Origin: Streptomyces sp. ML-6
Lineage (GTDB): Bacteria > Actinomycetota > Actinomycetes > Streptomycetales > Streptomycetaceae
Direction: 5' to 3'
Assembly (NCBI RefSeq): GCF_030116705.1
Contig: NZ_JAOTIK010000001.1
Location: 1,507,001 to 1,571,000, forward strand
Length of the DNA: 64,000 bases
A model generated the notes under the pieces. The model saw only the letters and a program-made list of their open reading frames with translations. It was not told where the DNA came from and did not search any database. Of the stretch, positions 34,024 through 41,245 are shown in pieces (within the stretch, counting starts at the first letter, position 1; every line of letters begins with the position of its first letter). A program made the translations under genes and the position numbers.

Positions 34024-35247
34024 ATGACCGCTATGACCCCCGGCTCGAACATCCCTCTCTCCGCCGCCCGCGTGGCAGTGGAGGTCGCCGCCCCGGTGCG
34101 GCTCGACGTTTCGGGCCTCCTGCTCACCTCGGCCGGCAAGGTGCGCTCGGACGACGACTTCATCTTCTACAACCAGCCCGCGGGCCCCGGCGTGACCTAC
34201 CGCTCCGGCGGCGGCACCGCGCCGGACTCGATCCTGGTGGACACCGCGGCGGTCCCGCCCGGCATCGAGAAGATCGTCGTCACGGCGAGCCCGGACGCGG
34301 CGGGCCAGACCTTCCAGGGCATCGAGCCCACCGCGACCGTGCGCAACGCCGACGACAACAGCGTGCTCGCCACCTTCACCCCGCCCCGGCTGGGCACCGA
34401 GACGGCGCTCGTGGTCATCGAGGTCTACCTCCGCAACGGCGCCTGGAAGGCCCGCGCGGTCGGTCAGGGCTACGCCAACGGTCTGGCCGGCATCGCCACG
34501 GACTTCGGCGTCTCGGTCGAGGACGAGCCCGCCGCCCCGGCTCCCGTGCCCACCCCGGCCCCCGTGACCGCCGCGCCCCCGGTGCCGCCCACCGGCCCGG
34601 TGGACCCGCGGATCGCCGCGCCCCCGATGCCCCCCGCCCCGCCCGCCCCGGCAGCCCCGGCCGCCACCGGGAAGATCAGCCTCGACAAGGGCCGGGTCAA
34701 CCTCCAGAAGAACCAGACGGTCTCCCTGGTCAAGGGCGGCCGGCCGCTGCTCTCCCAGGTCAAGATGGGCCTCGGCTGGGAGCCCGCCTTCCGCGGCAAG
34801 GACATCGACCTCGACGCCTCGGTGATCGCCTACGGCCCGCAGCGCAATCACATCGACAGCTGCTACTTCGGCAAGCTCTCCATCCTGAACGGCGCGATCA
34901 AGCACTCCGGCGACAACCTCACGGGCGAGGGGGCCGGGGACGACGAGGTGATCATCGTGGACCTGGGCCGCATCCCGCCGGAGGCGACCGGCCTGGTCTT
35001 CACGGTCAACTCGTTCACCGGCCAGAAGTTCACCCAGGTCGCCAAGGCCTACTGCCGGCTGATCGACGGGGCCACCGGCGAGGAGCTGGTCCGCTTCGAC
35101 CTGACCGGCGCCGAGCCGCAGACCGGCGTGATGATGGCCAAGCTGATCAAGCAGTTCTCCGGCGAGTGGGAGATGACGGCCATGGGCGACTTCGTGAAGT
35201 CGCGCACCGTCCGCGGCATGGTGAAGCCCGCGGCCCAGGCCCTGTGA
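34024..35247 (+). CDS. Double TerD-domain protein
   Basis: A 407-aa protein with two TerD (tellurium-resistance/stress) domains. The first spans about 1-165 (VRLDVSGLLLTSAGKVRSDDDFIFYNQP, then IVVTASPD); a Pro/Ala/Val-rich linker lies at about 170-220; the second spans 225-400 (VSLVKGGRPLLSQVKMGLGWEP, DIDLDASVIAYG, DDEVIIVDLGRIPPEATGLVFTVNSF). Acidic residues typical of TerD calcium sites are present in both. Stand-alone, without terABC neighbours. Followed by a terminator. Confidence 0.9.
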   Translation: MTAMTPGSNIPLSAARVAVEVAAPVRLDVSGLLLTSAGKVRSDDDFIFYNQPAGPGVTYRSGGGTAPDSILVDTAAVPPGIEKIVVTASPDAAGQTFQGIEPTATVRNADDNSVLATFTPPRLGTETALVVIEVYLRNGAWKARAVGQGYANGLAGIATDFGVSVEDEPAAPAPVPTPAPVTAAPPVPPTGPVDPRIAAPPMPPAPPAPAAPAATGKISLDKGRVNLQKNQTVSLVKGGRPLLSQVKMGLGWEPAFRGKDIDLDASVIAYGPQRNHIDSCYFGKLSILNGAIKHSGDNLTGEGAGDDEVIIVDLGRIPPEATGLVFTVNSFTGQKFTQVAKAYCRLIDGATGEELVRFDLTGAEPQTGVMMAKLIKQFSGEWEMTAMGDFVKSRTVRGMVKPAAQAL

Positions 35248-35253
35248 CGCGGC

Positions 35254-35293
35254 GGGGCCCCGGGACGCGTCCGCGGACGTGTCCCGGGGCCCC
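35254..35293. terminator. 13-bp-stem terminator with internal palindrome
   Basis: Stem 35254-35266 with 35281-35293; the 14-nt loop contains the palindrome CGTCCGCGGACG. Lies between the convergent TerD gene and the small Tudor-like gene. Confidence 0.85.
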
Positions 35294-35329
35294 GGTCGTG
35301 GTCGGTGTCCCGCTCGGAGCCCGGTCGGC

Positions 35330-35563
35330 TCAGAGCTTGGTCAGCTTGGAGTACGGGCGCAGGATCCTGCCCTGCCGCCCGGCGAAGTCGATGAGCACCG
35401 CGTCGTTGTCGCCCTCGACGGCGAGGACCCGGCCGAGGCCGAACTGATCGTGCGACACCCGGTCGCCCGCGTCGAACGATTCGACCGGTGGGGCCTCCTG
35501 GGCCGGGTGGTTGAAGGGACTGGAGGGCAGGTGGCGCCGGGATCCGGCTGACTGTTTCATCAC
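35330..35563 (-). CDS. Small protein with a UvrD/PcrA C-terminal Tudor-like domain
   Basis: A 77-aa protein. Residues 30-77 (FDAGDRVSHDQFGLGRVLAVEGDN, VLIDFAGRQGRIL) resemble the Tudor-like tail of UvrD/PcrA helicases, which binds RNA polymerase. The first 30 residues are disordered. It stands alone between TerD and TROVE genes. Probable start ATG at 35563; a second ATG follows immediately. Confidence 0.75.
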   Translation of the reverse strand: MMKQSAGSRRHLPSSPFNHPAQEAPPVESFDAGDRVSHDQFGLGRVLAVEGDNDAVLIDFAGRQGRILRPYSKLTKL

Positions 35564-35651
35564 CGTGAGTATGCGCCCCGCAGGCGGTTCCCGGGAACAC
35601 CCGGTGCCACATCCGTCCCTCGCGGAGGCGGATGCGGCACCGGATCCGCCG

Positions 35652-37232
35652 TCATTTCTTCCAGGGCCAGTCCGCGTTCCGGCCCGCCTCCAGCAGCGGC
35701 ACCATGCGGAACGCCGCGTCCGAGAGCCCCCCGAAGGTGTGGCGTGTCCCCTCCCCGGACGGGGCGTGCCCGACCCGGTAGCCGGCCAGGTTCCAGGTGT
35801 AGACGGGCACGGTGTCCGGCACCGCCGCGGTGGCGTCCCCGGCGTACGAGAACGTCGCCTGCTCGTCGGTGACGATCAGCACCCGGTCGTGGCCCCGGTA
35901 GTGCCGGCGCACCGCCTCCGCCGTGTCGGTCCCGCCGAGGTCGCCGAAGCGTTCCAGGACCTTCAGCACGGACTCGCTGCGGCGGTACTTCACCGGTGCG
36001 CTGCTCGTACCGAACTGGACCAGGTCGGCGTCGGCCGCCCGGAGCGCCAGCGCCGTGCCGAAGATCGCGGCGGCGTCGGCCCGGTTGAGCTGCGAACGGT
36101 CCGAGAGCGGCGACCACATCGAGCCCGAGCGGTCGACCAGGACCAGCGTCCGCCCCGGCAGGGCGGGCACGTTGTCCAGCGAGTGGCCGAGCGCCTTCTC
36201 CAGCGGGTGGGCCCAGCGCAGCGAGGGTGCGTGCTGGTGGGCGGCGAGGTAGCGGAACGGGAACTGCCGGGACGCGGCGACCGCGGCCGGGTCGCTGATC
36301 CTCGCCGCCACCCGCGCGGCGACCTCGTCCGAGACGCCCGCCTCGTCGAAGTTGCGCAGGTTGCGGATGAGGGCCATCACACCCATCGACGGAATCACCG
36401 CTTCCCAGGCCGTGGCGTCCATCGGCCCCTGCAGCCAGCCCGCCAGCGCCTCCCAGGTCATGCCCGCGGCGGCCAGCCGGTCCGCCCCGTCGGCGCTCTC
36501 GACCACGGCCCGCCGCTGCTCGACCGGCAGTTCCATCAGTGCGCGGTGGGCGGTCAGGACGCGGTCACGGGCCGGCGGCACGGCCGTCTCGGGGTGGTGC
36601 CTGCGGTCGAGGGCGTACCGGAACAGCTCGCCCTGCCACGGCTTCTCGGGGTCGGGCGAGGCGTGCGTCAGGTTCAGGACGTCGCCGAAGCGGTAACCCT
36701 TGGACGCGGTGTCGTACTTCAGCAGCGACTTGCCGCTGTAGAGCCGGCGCACGGCGTCGGCGATGCCGCGCTTGACCGGCTTGGGCACGGCCCGGCCGTG
36801 ACGTGAGGTCCAGTACCCGAGGAGTTCACCGGGCTCGTCGGCACGCAGCAGCACGGAGTCGACGACGCGGCGGTTGGAGGGGCCGTCCTCGGCGCCCGCC
36901 TCCAGCCGTGCCTTGACGTACTCGGCGGCGCCGACGATCGAGGCGGTGCGCATCTGTCCGTCGCGGCGCAGCCAGTGGAGCAGGCCCGCGGTCCACTCCG
37001 GGTCCGTGACGGCCAGGGTCCGCACCAGGGCCGAGAAGCGGCCGTCGCGCTGCGCTCCGTCCTCGTAGAAGGTCTGCTGCGAGACGAAGTTGGCGACCGC
37101 GAGCAGGAAGAGTTCGGAGCGTTCGTCGCGCAGGTGTCCCTGCCCGCCCTGGTGGGTCGGCGCGGTGCGCCCGGTGGACTTCACGGGCGAGACCGCGCGG
37201 GGCCGGGTGGTGCGGTGGTTGAAGCGTGCCAT
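35652..37232 (-). CDS. rsr: TROVE domain protein, bacterial Ro60 (Rsr) homologue
   Basis: A 526-aa protein. The TROVE HEAT-repeat ring occupies about residues 20-340 (ELFLLAVANFVSQQTFYEDG, LLHWLRRDGQMRTASIVGAAEYVKA, and ALIRNLRNFDEAGVSDEV). A C-terminal VWA domain has a MIDAS: VLVDRSGSMWSP, GGTDTAEA, VTDEQ. Ro60 proteins bind noncoding Y RNAs and tether them to PNPase in RNA decay. The minus-strand sequence directly upstream encodes three Y-RNA-like elements, the expected partners. GGGGGA lies before the ATG at 37232. Confidence 0.92.
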   Translation of the reverse strand: MARFNHRTTRPRAVSPVKSTGRTAPTHQGGQGHLRDERSELFLLAVANFVSQQTFYEDGAQRDGRFSALVRTLAVTDPEWTAGLLHWLRRDGQMRTASIVGAAEYVKARLEAGAEDGPSNRRVVDSVLLRADEPGELLGYWTSRHGRAVPKPVKRGIADAVRRLYSGKSLLKYDTASKGYRFGDVLNLTHASPDPEKPWQGELFRYALDRRHHPETAVPPARDRVLTAHRALMELPVEQRRAVVESADGADRLAAAGMTWEALAGWLQGPMDATAWEAVIPSMGVMALIRNLRNFDEAGVSDEVAARVAARISDPAAVAASRQFPFRYLAAHQHAPSLRWAHPLEKALGHSLDNVPALPGRTLVLVDRSGSMWSPLSDRSQLNRADAAAIFGTALALRAADADLVQFGTSSAPVKYRRSESVLKVLERFGDLGGTDTAEAVRRHYRGHDRVLIVTDEQATFSYAGDATAAVPDTVPVYTWNLAGYRVGHAPSGEGTRHTFGGLSDAAFRMVPLLEAGRNADWPWKK

Positions 37233-37273
37233 GTGAATTCCCCCGAATTCATTGGGAGAAGGCACAGCCGGAA

Positions 37274-37408
37274 GGGTGCCCGAGATCAGGGTCGGCGACG
37301 GACTCACTGATGCTCTACCCACTTGAGCTACCGGCCGGAGCCGGACGGGACTCGAACCCGCAACCCTCAGTACAAAGGAAGTAACCGTTGCCTGCGCACC
37401 GGGCACCC
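37274..37408 (-). ncRNA. Y-RNA-like RNA (YrlA type) with permuted tRNA-like module, copy 1
   Basis: In the minus-strand RNA the ends pair: GGGTGCCCG (37282-37274 complement arm) with CGGGCACCC (37400-37408), 9 bp. Next to the 5' arm is GGTGCGCAGGC; before the 3' arm is GATCTCGGG. Inside is a circularly permuted tRNA mimic read in the order T-arm (37345-37361, loop TTCGAGT), acceptor stem closed by a TCCG tetraloop (37331-37344), D-arm (37312-37328, stem GCTC/GAGC). This is the architecture known for bacterial YrlA RNAs. It ends 41 nt before the Ro60 start codon. Confidence 0.85.
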
Positions 37409-37421
37409 CCCGGCGTCCGTG

Positions 37422-37489
37422 CCTCCCGAGATCTTTTCGGCCGCGGCGGTATCTGGACAAGAAGGAGCCGCGGCCCTCGCACCGGGAGG
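37422..37489 (-). ncRNA. Minimal Y-RNA-like element lacking the tRNA-like module
   Basis: Only 68 nt. Terminal stem CCTCCCG/CGGGAGG (37483-37489 with 37422-37428), then GGTGCGAGG next to the 5' arm as in the two full copies, an inner 8-bp stem GCCGCGGC (37467-37474 with 37440-37447) capped by a 19-nt loop, and GATCTCGGG before the 3' end. It keeps the conserved end stem and flanking motifs but has no T-arm or D-arm. Whether it is a separate RNA or a domain of a longer transcript is not known. Confidence 0.65.
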
Positions 37490-37521
37490 TGCGTGCAGCC
37501 ATCGCTGCTGATGAAGTTGTG

Positions 37522-37662
37522 GTGCCCAGAGATCCGATTCGGCGGAACCGACGAAGGTGCTCTACCCACTGAGCTACGCCGGATCGAGATCCGGCGGCGG
37601 GACTCGAACCCGCGACATCCCCATTAAGAGTGGAAGTAGGTCCTGCCTGCGCACCTGGGCAC
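37522..37662 (-). ncRNA. Y-RNA-like RNA (YrlA type) with permuted tRNA-like module, copy 2
   Basis: Ends pair as GTGCCCAG/CTGGGCAC (37655-37662 with 37522-37529). The 5' arm is followed by GGTGCGCAGGC and the 3' arm preceded by GGATCTC. The module reads T-arm (37597-37613, stem GCGGG/CCCGC, loop TTCGAGT), an 8-bp acceptor stem with a CTCG tetraloop (37577-37596), then D-arm (37559-37574). It lies furthest upstream of the Ro60 gene. A tRNA gene call would be wrong: there is no anticodon arm and the arm order is permuted. Confidence 0.85.
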
Positions 37663-37681
37663 GGACAGGACTCTAAAAGAG

Positions 37682-37723
37682 GAACCGCCCGGTGCGCGAG
37701 GGAATTACGCGCCCGAGCGGTTC
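37682..37723 (-). terminator. Imperfect hairpin after the PhoX-like gene
   Basis: GAACCGCCCGGTGCGCG (37682-37698) pairs with CGCGCCCGAGCGGTTC (37708-37723) with one bulge. It lies 3' of the PhoX-like stop on the minus strand and about 20 bases upstream of Y-RNA copy 2, so it probably insulates the Y-RNA transcription unit. Confidence 0.65.
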
Positions 37724-37740
37724 ACCCGTACGAGTTACTG

Positions 37741-39207
37741 CTACTTCTTCGGCTGGCGCTTCCACGGGCCGGTGATGGCGAGCATGATGCCCGGCGTCTG
37801 GATGTTGGCGTACAGGGTCCGGCCGTCGGGCGAGAACGTGACACCGGTGAACTCGCTGTACTCCGGCTCCTCCTCGGTGCCGATGTTCAGTTCGTTGCGC
37901 GCGATGGGGTAGGTGCGGCCGCTCTCGGTCGCCCCGAAGAGGTGCTGGATGCCGTCGCCGTCCTCGGAGATGACCAGGCCGCCGTACGGGGAGACGGTGA
38001 TGTTGTCCGGGCCGTCGAAGGCGCCGTCCTTCGACGGGTCGGGGTTCACGCCGAGGAGGACCTTCAGCGTCAGCGTGCGGCGCTTGGGGTCGTAGAACCA
38101 GACCTGGCCGTCGTGCTGGGCGGGGCTCTCGGAGCGGGCGAACGAGGAGACGACGTAGGCGCCGCCGTCGCCCCACCACATGCCTTCGAGCTTGCGGGCG
38201 CGGGTGATCTCGCCGTCGGCGAACTGCTTGCGCACCGAGACGGTCCTGGCGTCGCGGTCGGGCACGTCGACCCAGTCCACGCCGTACACGGTGCCGATCT
38301 TCGTGGCGCGGGCCAGGTCGTCGACGAACTTGCCGTTGCGGTCGAAGCACTTGGTGGCCTGGAGGACACCGGCGTCGTCGGCGAGGGTGCGCAGCTTGCC
38401 GCGGCCGTGCCGGAAGCCCTGCGGCGGGACCCAGCGGTAGAGCAGCCCGTTGGGGTTGCCGGCGTCCTCGGTCAGGTAGGCGTGACCGCGCTTGGGGTCG
38501 ATCACGACGGCCTCGTGGGCGTACCGGCCGAATGCCTTGATCGGGTGCGGGTCGCGGTTGGCCCCGCGGTCGTACGGGTCGACCTCGAAGACGTAGCCGT
38601 GGTCCTTGAGCAGGCCGTTCTTGCCGGCCTTGTCCTCGGTCTCCTCGCAGGTGAGCCAGGTGCCCCACGGGGTGGTGCCACCGGCGCAGTTGGTGGAGGT
38701 GCCGGCGATGCCGACCCACTCGGCGACCCGGCCGTCGCGGCGGGTCTCCACGACGGTGCAGCCGCCGGCCGCGACCGGGTCGTAGACGAGGCCCTCGGTG
38801 AGCGGCACCGGGTGCTCCCAGCCGGCCCGGGTGCCGGCCAGCTCGTGATTGTTGACGAGCAGGGTGACGCCGCGCGGGCCCTCGAAGGCGGCCGTGCCGT
38901 CGTGGTTGGAGGGGGTGTGCTCACCGCTCTCCAGCTTGGTGACACCGCAGTGGGTGATGATCTTGTACGAGAAGCCGGCGGGGAGCGCGAGGATGCCCTC
39001 GGGGTCGGCGATCAGCGGTCCGTAGCCGGGTTCACGGCCGTGACCGTGGCCATGACCGTGCCCCTTGTCGTGTCCGTTGCCGTGCTTCGGGTCGTCGGCG
39101 GCCAGGGCACCGGGCGCGGTGGCCAGGGAGGCGACGGTGCCGGTCAGGGCGATGCCGGCACCGGTGAGTGCGGACTGCTTGGTGAATTCCCTGCGCGTGA
39201 TGGGCAT
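37741..39207 (-). CDS. PhoX-type (DUF839) secreted phosphatase
   Basis: A 488-aa Tat-exported protein: MPITRREFTKQSALTGAG with the twin Arg at 5-6 and Tat-type hydrophobic stretch. A His/Gly/Lys-rich linker follows the signal. The DUF839 beta-propeller motifs are present (VNNHELAG, WGTWLTCEET, YLTEDAGNPNGLLYRW, FDGPDNITVSPYGGLVISEDGDG, TFSPDGRTLYANIQTPG), including acidic residues used for calcium/iron sites in PhoX. Expected role: phosphate-monoester hydrolysis outside the cell. CAGGAG precedes the ATG. Confidence 0.88.
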   Translation of the reverse strand: MPITRREFTKQSALTGAGIALTGTVASLATAPGALAADDPKHGNGHDKGHGHGHGHGREPGYGPLIADPEGILALPAGFSYKIITHCGVTKLESGEHTPSNHDGTAAFEGPRGVTLLVNNHELAGTRAGWEHPVPLTEGLVYDPVAAGGCTVVETRRDGRVAEWVGIAGTSTNCAGGTTPWGTWLTCEETEDKAGKNGLLKDHGYVFEVDPYDRGANRDPHPIKAFGRYAHEAVVIDPKRGHAYLTEDAGNPNGLLYRWVPPQGFRHGRGKLRTLADDAGVLQATKCFDRNGKFVDDLARATKIGTVYGVDWVDVPDRDARTVSVRKQFADGEITRARKLEGMWWGDGGAYVVSSFARSESPAQHDGQVWFYDPKRRTLTLKVLLGVNPDPSKDGAFDGPDNITVSPYGGLVISEDGDGIQHLFGATESGRTYPIARNELNIGTEEEPEYSEFTGVTFSPDGRTLYANIQTPGIMLAITGPWKRQPKK

Positions 39208-39259
39208 CACGTACTCCTGGGGCGACTGGACGGGTTGCTTGCGGGCCCACAGTCGCGCC

Positions 39260-39281
39260 CCCGCGCCAACGGAAGTTGAAC
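39260..39281 (-). promoter_or_regulatory. Possible PHO box upstream of the PhoX-like gene
   Basis: On the minus strand GTTCAACTTCC (complement of 39271-39281) is followed directly by GTTGGCGCGGG (complement of 39260-39270): two adjacent 11-bp units, the first close to the Streptomyces PhoP consensus GTTCACC, the second weaker. It lies about 55 bp upstream of the start, where such a site would be expected. Confidence 0.35.
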
Positions 39282-39502
39282 TGCGGGCGACGCCGGGGGG
39301 CATCCTTCCTGTGCACTTGGCCGAAAACGGATGTCCGGCCCGGTGCCACCCACCGCCGCGGACCTGCTCGTTCGCGCCGGCCGCGCCGCTCGTCATCCTG
39401 TGCTGCCCGCACCGCCCGTCCCCCGGGGCCGGCCGCGTGAACGGACGGCGCGCCCCGCCGGGGCCGGGGAGCCACCGGCCGCCGACGGGGCGGGGAACCG
39501 TC

Positions 39503-40963
39503 TCAGGAGCCCGCGCGCGACCGGGCCTTGAACGCCGCCTTGCGGGCCTCCTTGGCCTTCTTCTTGTCGCTGTGCAGCCGGCCCATCGCTTCGAGGACCT
39601 CCGCCGTCGCCGGGTGCTCCACCCGCCACGCCTCGTCGAAGAAGCCGCTGTGCTGTCCGGCCAGGCCCTCGACCAGGTCCTGGAGCTCGTCCAGGTCGCC
39701 GTCGGCCTCCAGCTGGGCCGCGATCGTGTCGACGGTGAGCCAGAAGATCATCTGCTCCGGCGGCGCGGGCACGTCCGCCGCGCCCAGCTCCGCGAGCCAG
39801 ACCCGGGCCAGCCCGCCCAGCTCGGGGTCGTCCAGCACCGCGCGCACCTCGGGTTCCGCCGCGGCGCCGACCAGGGCGAGGGCCTGCTGGCAGTGGAGCC
39901 TGCGCAGCGGGGCCTGCCGGTCCGTGCCGCGGGCCGCCGCCAGGAGTTCGCCCCCGGCGCCCTCCGTACCGCGCCGGGCGAGCCACAGTCCGACCTCGGC
40001 ACGGGCCCCCGCCTCGGGGTAGTACGCGATGCCGCCGAGGAGCGCGTCGGCGCCCTTGTCCGCGAGGTCGCCGAGGGCCGGGGCGTCCACCCCGGCCTCC
40101 AGCATCCGGGCCCGCAGCCCGTACAGGCCGAGGGGGGTCAGCCGCACCATCCCGTACCGGGTGACGTCCTCGTCGTCGGCCGGTCCGGGGCCGTCCTCGC
40201 CCTCCTCGACCAGCAAGGCCTCGTCCACCGGGCGGTATTCGACGATCCCGATCGGTTCGAGGACCCGGAACTGGTCGTCGAGGCGCATCATCACCTCGGA
40301 CACCTGCTCCAGGACGTCGTCGGTCGGCTCGCCCATGTCGTCGGGCACGACCATCGACGCGGCGAGGGCGGGCAGCGGGACCGGAACCGGGTCGGCGCCG
40401 CCCTCGCCGTCGCCGACGGTGAGCAGGTACAGGTTGCCGAGGACCCCGTCGAGGAACTCCGCCTCGATCTCCGGGTCCCAGTCCAGGGACTCGAAGTCGA
40501 TCGTGCCGTCCTCGGCGACGAGGTCGGCGAGGTCGTCGAAGGCGGGGGCGGTGGCGTCGGCGTGGACGGCCTCCAGGGCCTCGAGCCAGATCGCCAGGAC
40601 GTCCTGCGGTGAACCGCCGGTGAGGAGCGCAAGGTTGCCACCGGCGGTCACGGTGCCCTCGGCGTCCGGACCGGCGGCCCCGTCGGGGTCCTCGACGTCG
40701 AGGAGCCCGGCGTCGACCGCGAGCCGCCACGCCTCACTGGCCTCCGCCGCACCGTCCTCGTCCGGCTCCAGGCCGAGGTGCTCGGCCGCCGCCGGCAGCT
40801 GCGCCTCCACGAGTTCGCCCCCGGCGCCGACCCGGCTCCCCGGCCCCGCCCAGCGGGCGAGCCGGACGGCGCGGGCGAGCAGCGGCGTGGCGAGCGCGTC
40901 CCGGGCCAGCTCGGCGTCGGTGCGCAGCCGTACGGGCGGCAGGGTGGGGCGCTCTGCGGACAT
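39503..40963 (-). CDS. Conserved Streptomyces protein of unknown function
   Basis: A 486-aa acidic protein, mostly helical, with no signal peptide or membrane segment. Notable: VRLRTDAELARDALATPLLARAVRLARW at the N-terminus, an acidic central part (VEEGEDGPGPADDED), HEAT-like helical pairs around 300-420 (LHCQQALALVGAAAEPEVRAVL), and a Lys/Arg-rich tail (SDKKKAKEARKAAFKARSRA). I do not recognise a family with known activity. Start ATG at 40963. Confidence 0.8.
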   Translation of the reverse strand: MSAERPTLPPVRLRTDAELARDALATPLLARAVRLARWAGPGSRVGAGGELVEAQLPAAAEHLGLEPDEDGAAEASEAWRLAVDAGLLDVEDPDGAAGPDAEGTVTAGGNLALLTGGSPQDVLAIWLEALEAVHADATAPAFDDLADLVAEDGTIDFESLDWDPEIEAEFLDGVLGNLYLLTVGDGEGGADPVPVPLPALAASMVVPDDMGEPTDDVLEQVSEVMMRLDDQFRVLEPIGIVEYRPVDEALLVEEGEDGPGPADDEDVTRYGMVRLTPLGLYGLRARMLEAGVDAPALGDLADKGADALLGGIAYYPEAGARAEVGLWLARRGTEGAGGELLAAARGTDRQAPLRRLHCQQALALVGAAAEPEVRAVLDDPELGGLARVWLAELGAADVPAPPEQMIFWLTVDTIAAQLEADGDLDELQDLVEGLAGQHSGFFDEAWRVEHPATAEVLEAMGRLHSDKKKAKEARKAAFKARSRAGS

Positions 40964-41245
40964 CAGGCGGTTCTCCTCGGGGGTACCGGAGCCACGGATC
41001 GAACGTGGCCGGAGTCACGGGTCGACGTACCGGAACCACGGATCGGACGTGGCCGGAGTCACGGGTCGGGTGTACCGGAATACGGATCGGGCGGCCCAAG
41101 CGTAGACGCATTTCGCCCCATGCCGCCCGGTTCATGCGAAGGACGGCAGCAGTACACCTGCCAGACCTTGACAACGCCCTTGCGCACACAAGAGATTGAC
41201 GCGCGTAGACGTCTCCACCCGACCCTCGAGCCCCCGGAGCCCGTG
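40964..41245. repeat. 44-45-bp tandem repeat in a divergent promoter region
   Basis: Units 40983-41026 (44 bp) and 41027-41071 (45 bp) are about 90% identical (GTACCGGA...CACGGATCG...ACGTGGCCGGAGTCACGGGTCG), with a partial third at 41072-41094. They lie just upstream of the minus-strand gene at 40963. Each contains ACGTGGCCGGAGTCACG, a loose dyad. The rest of the gap up to the nuclease gene shows nothing else. Confidence 0.8.

Noticed and set aside
37312..37613. tRNA-like segments (T-arm and D-arm consensus) that could be called two tRNA genes
   Set aside because: Arms occur in permuted order, the acceptor stem is closed by a tetraloop and there is no anticodon arm; they fit Y-RNA modules instead.
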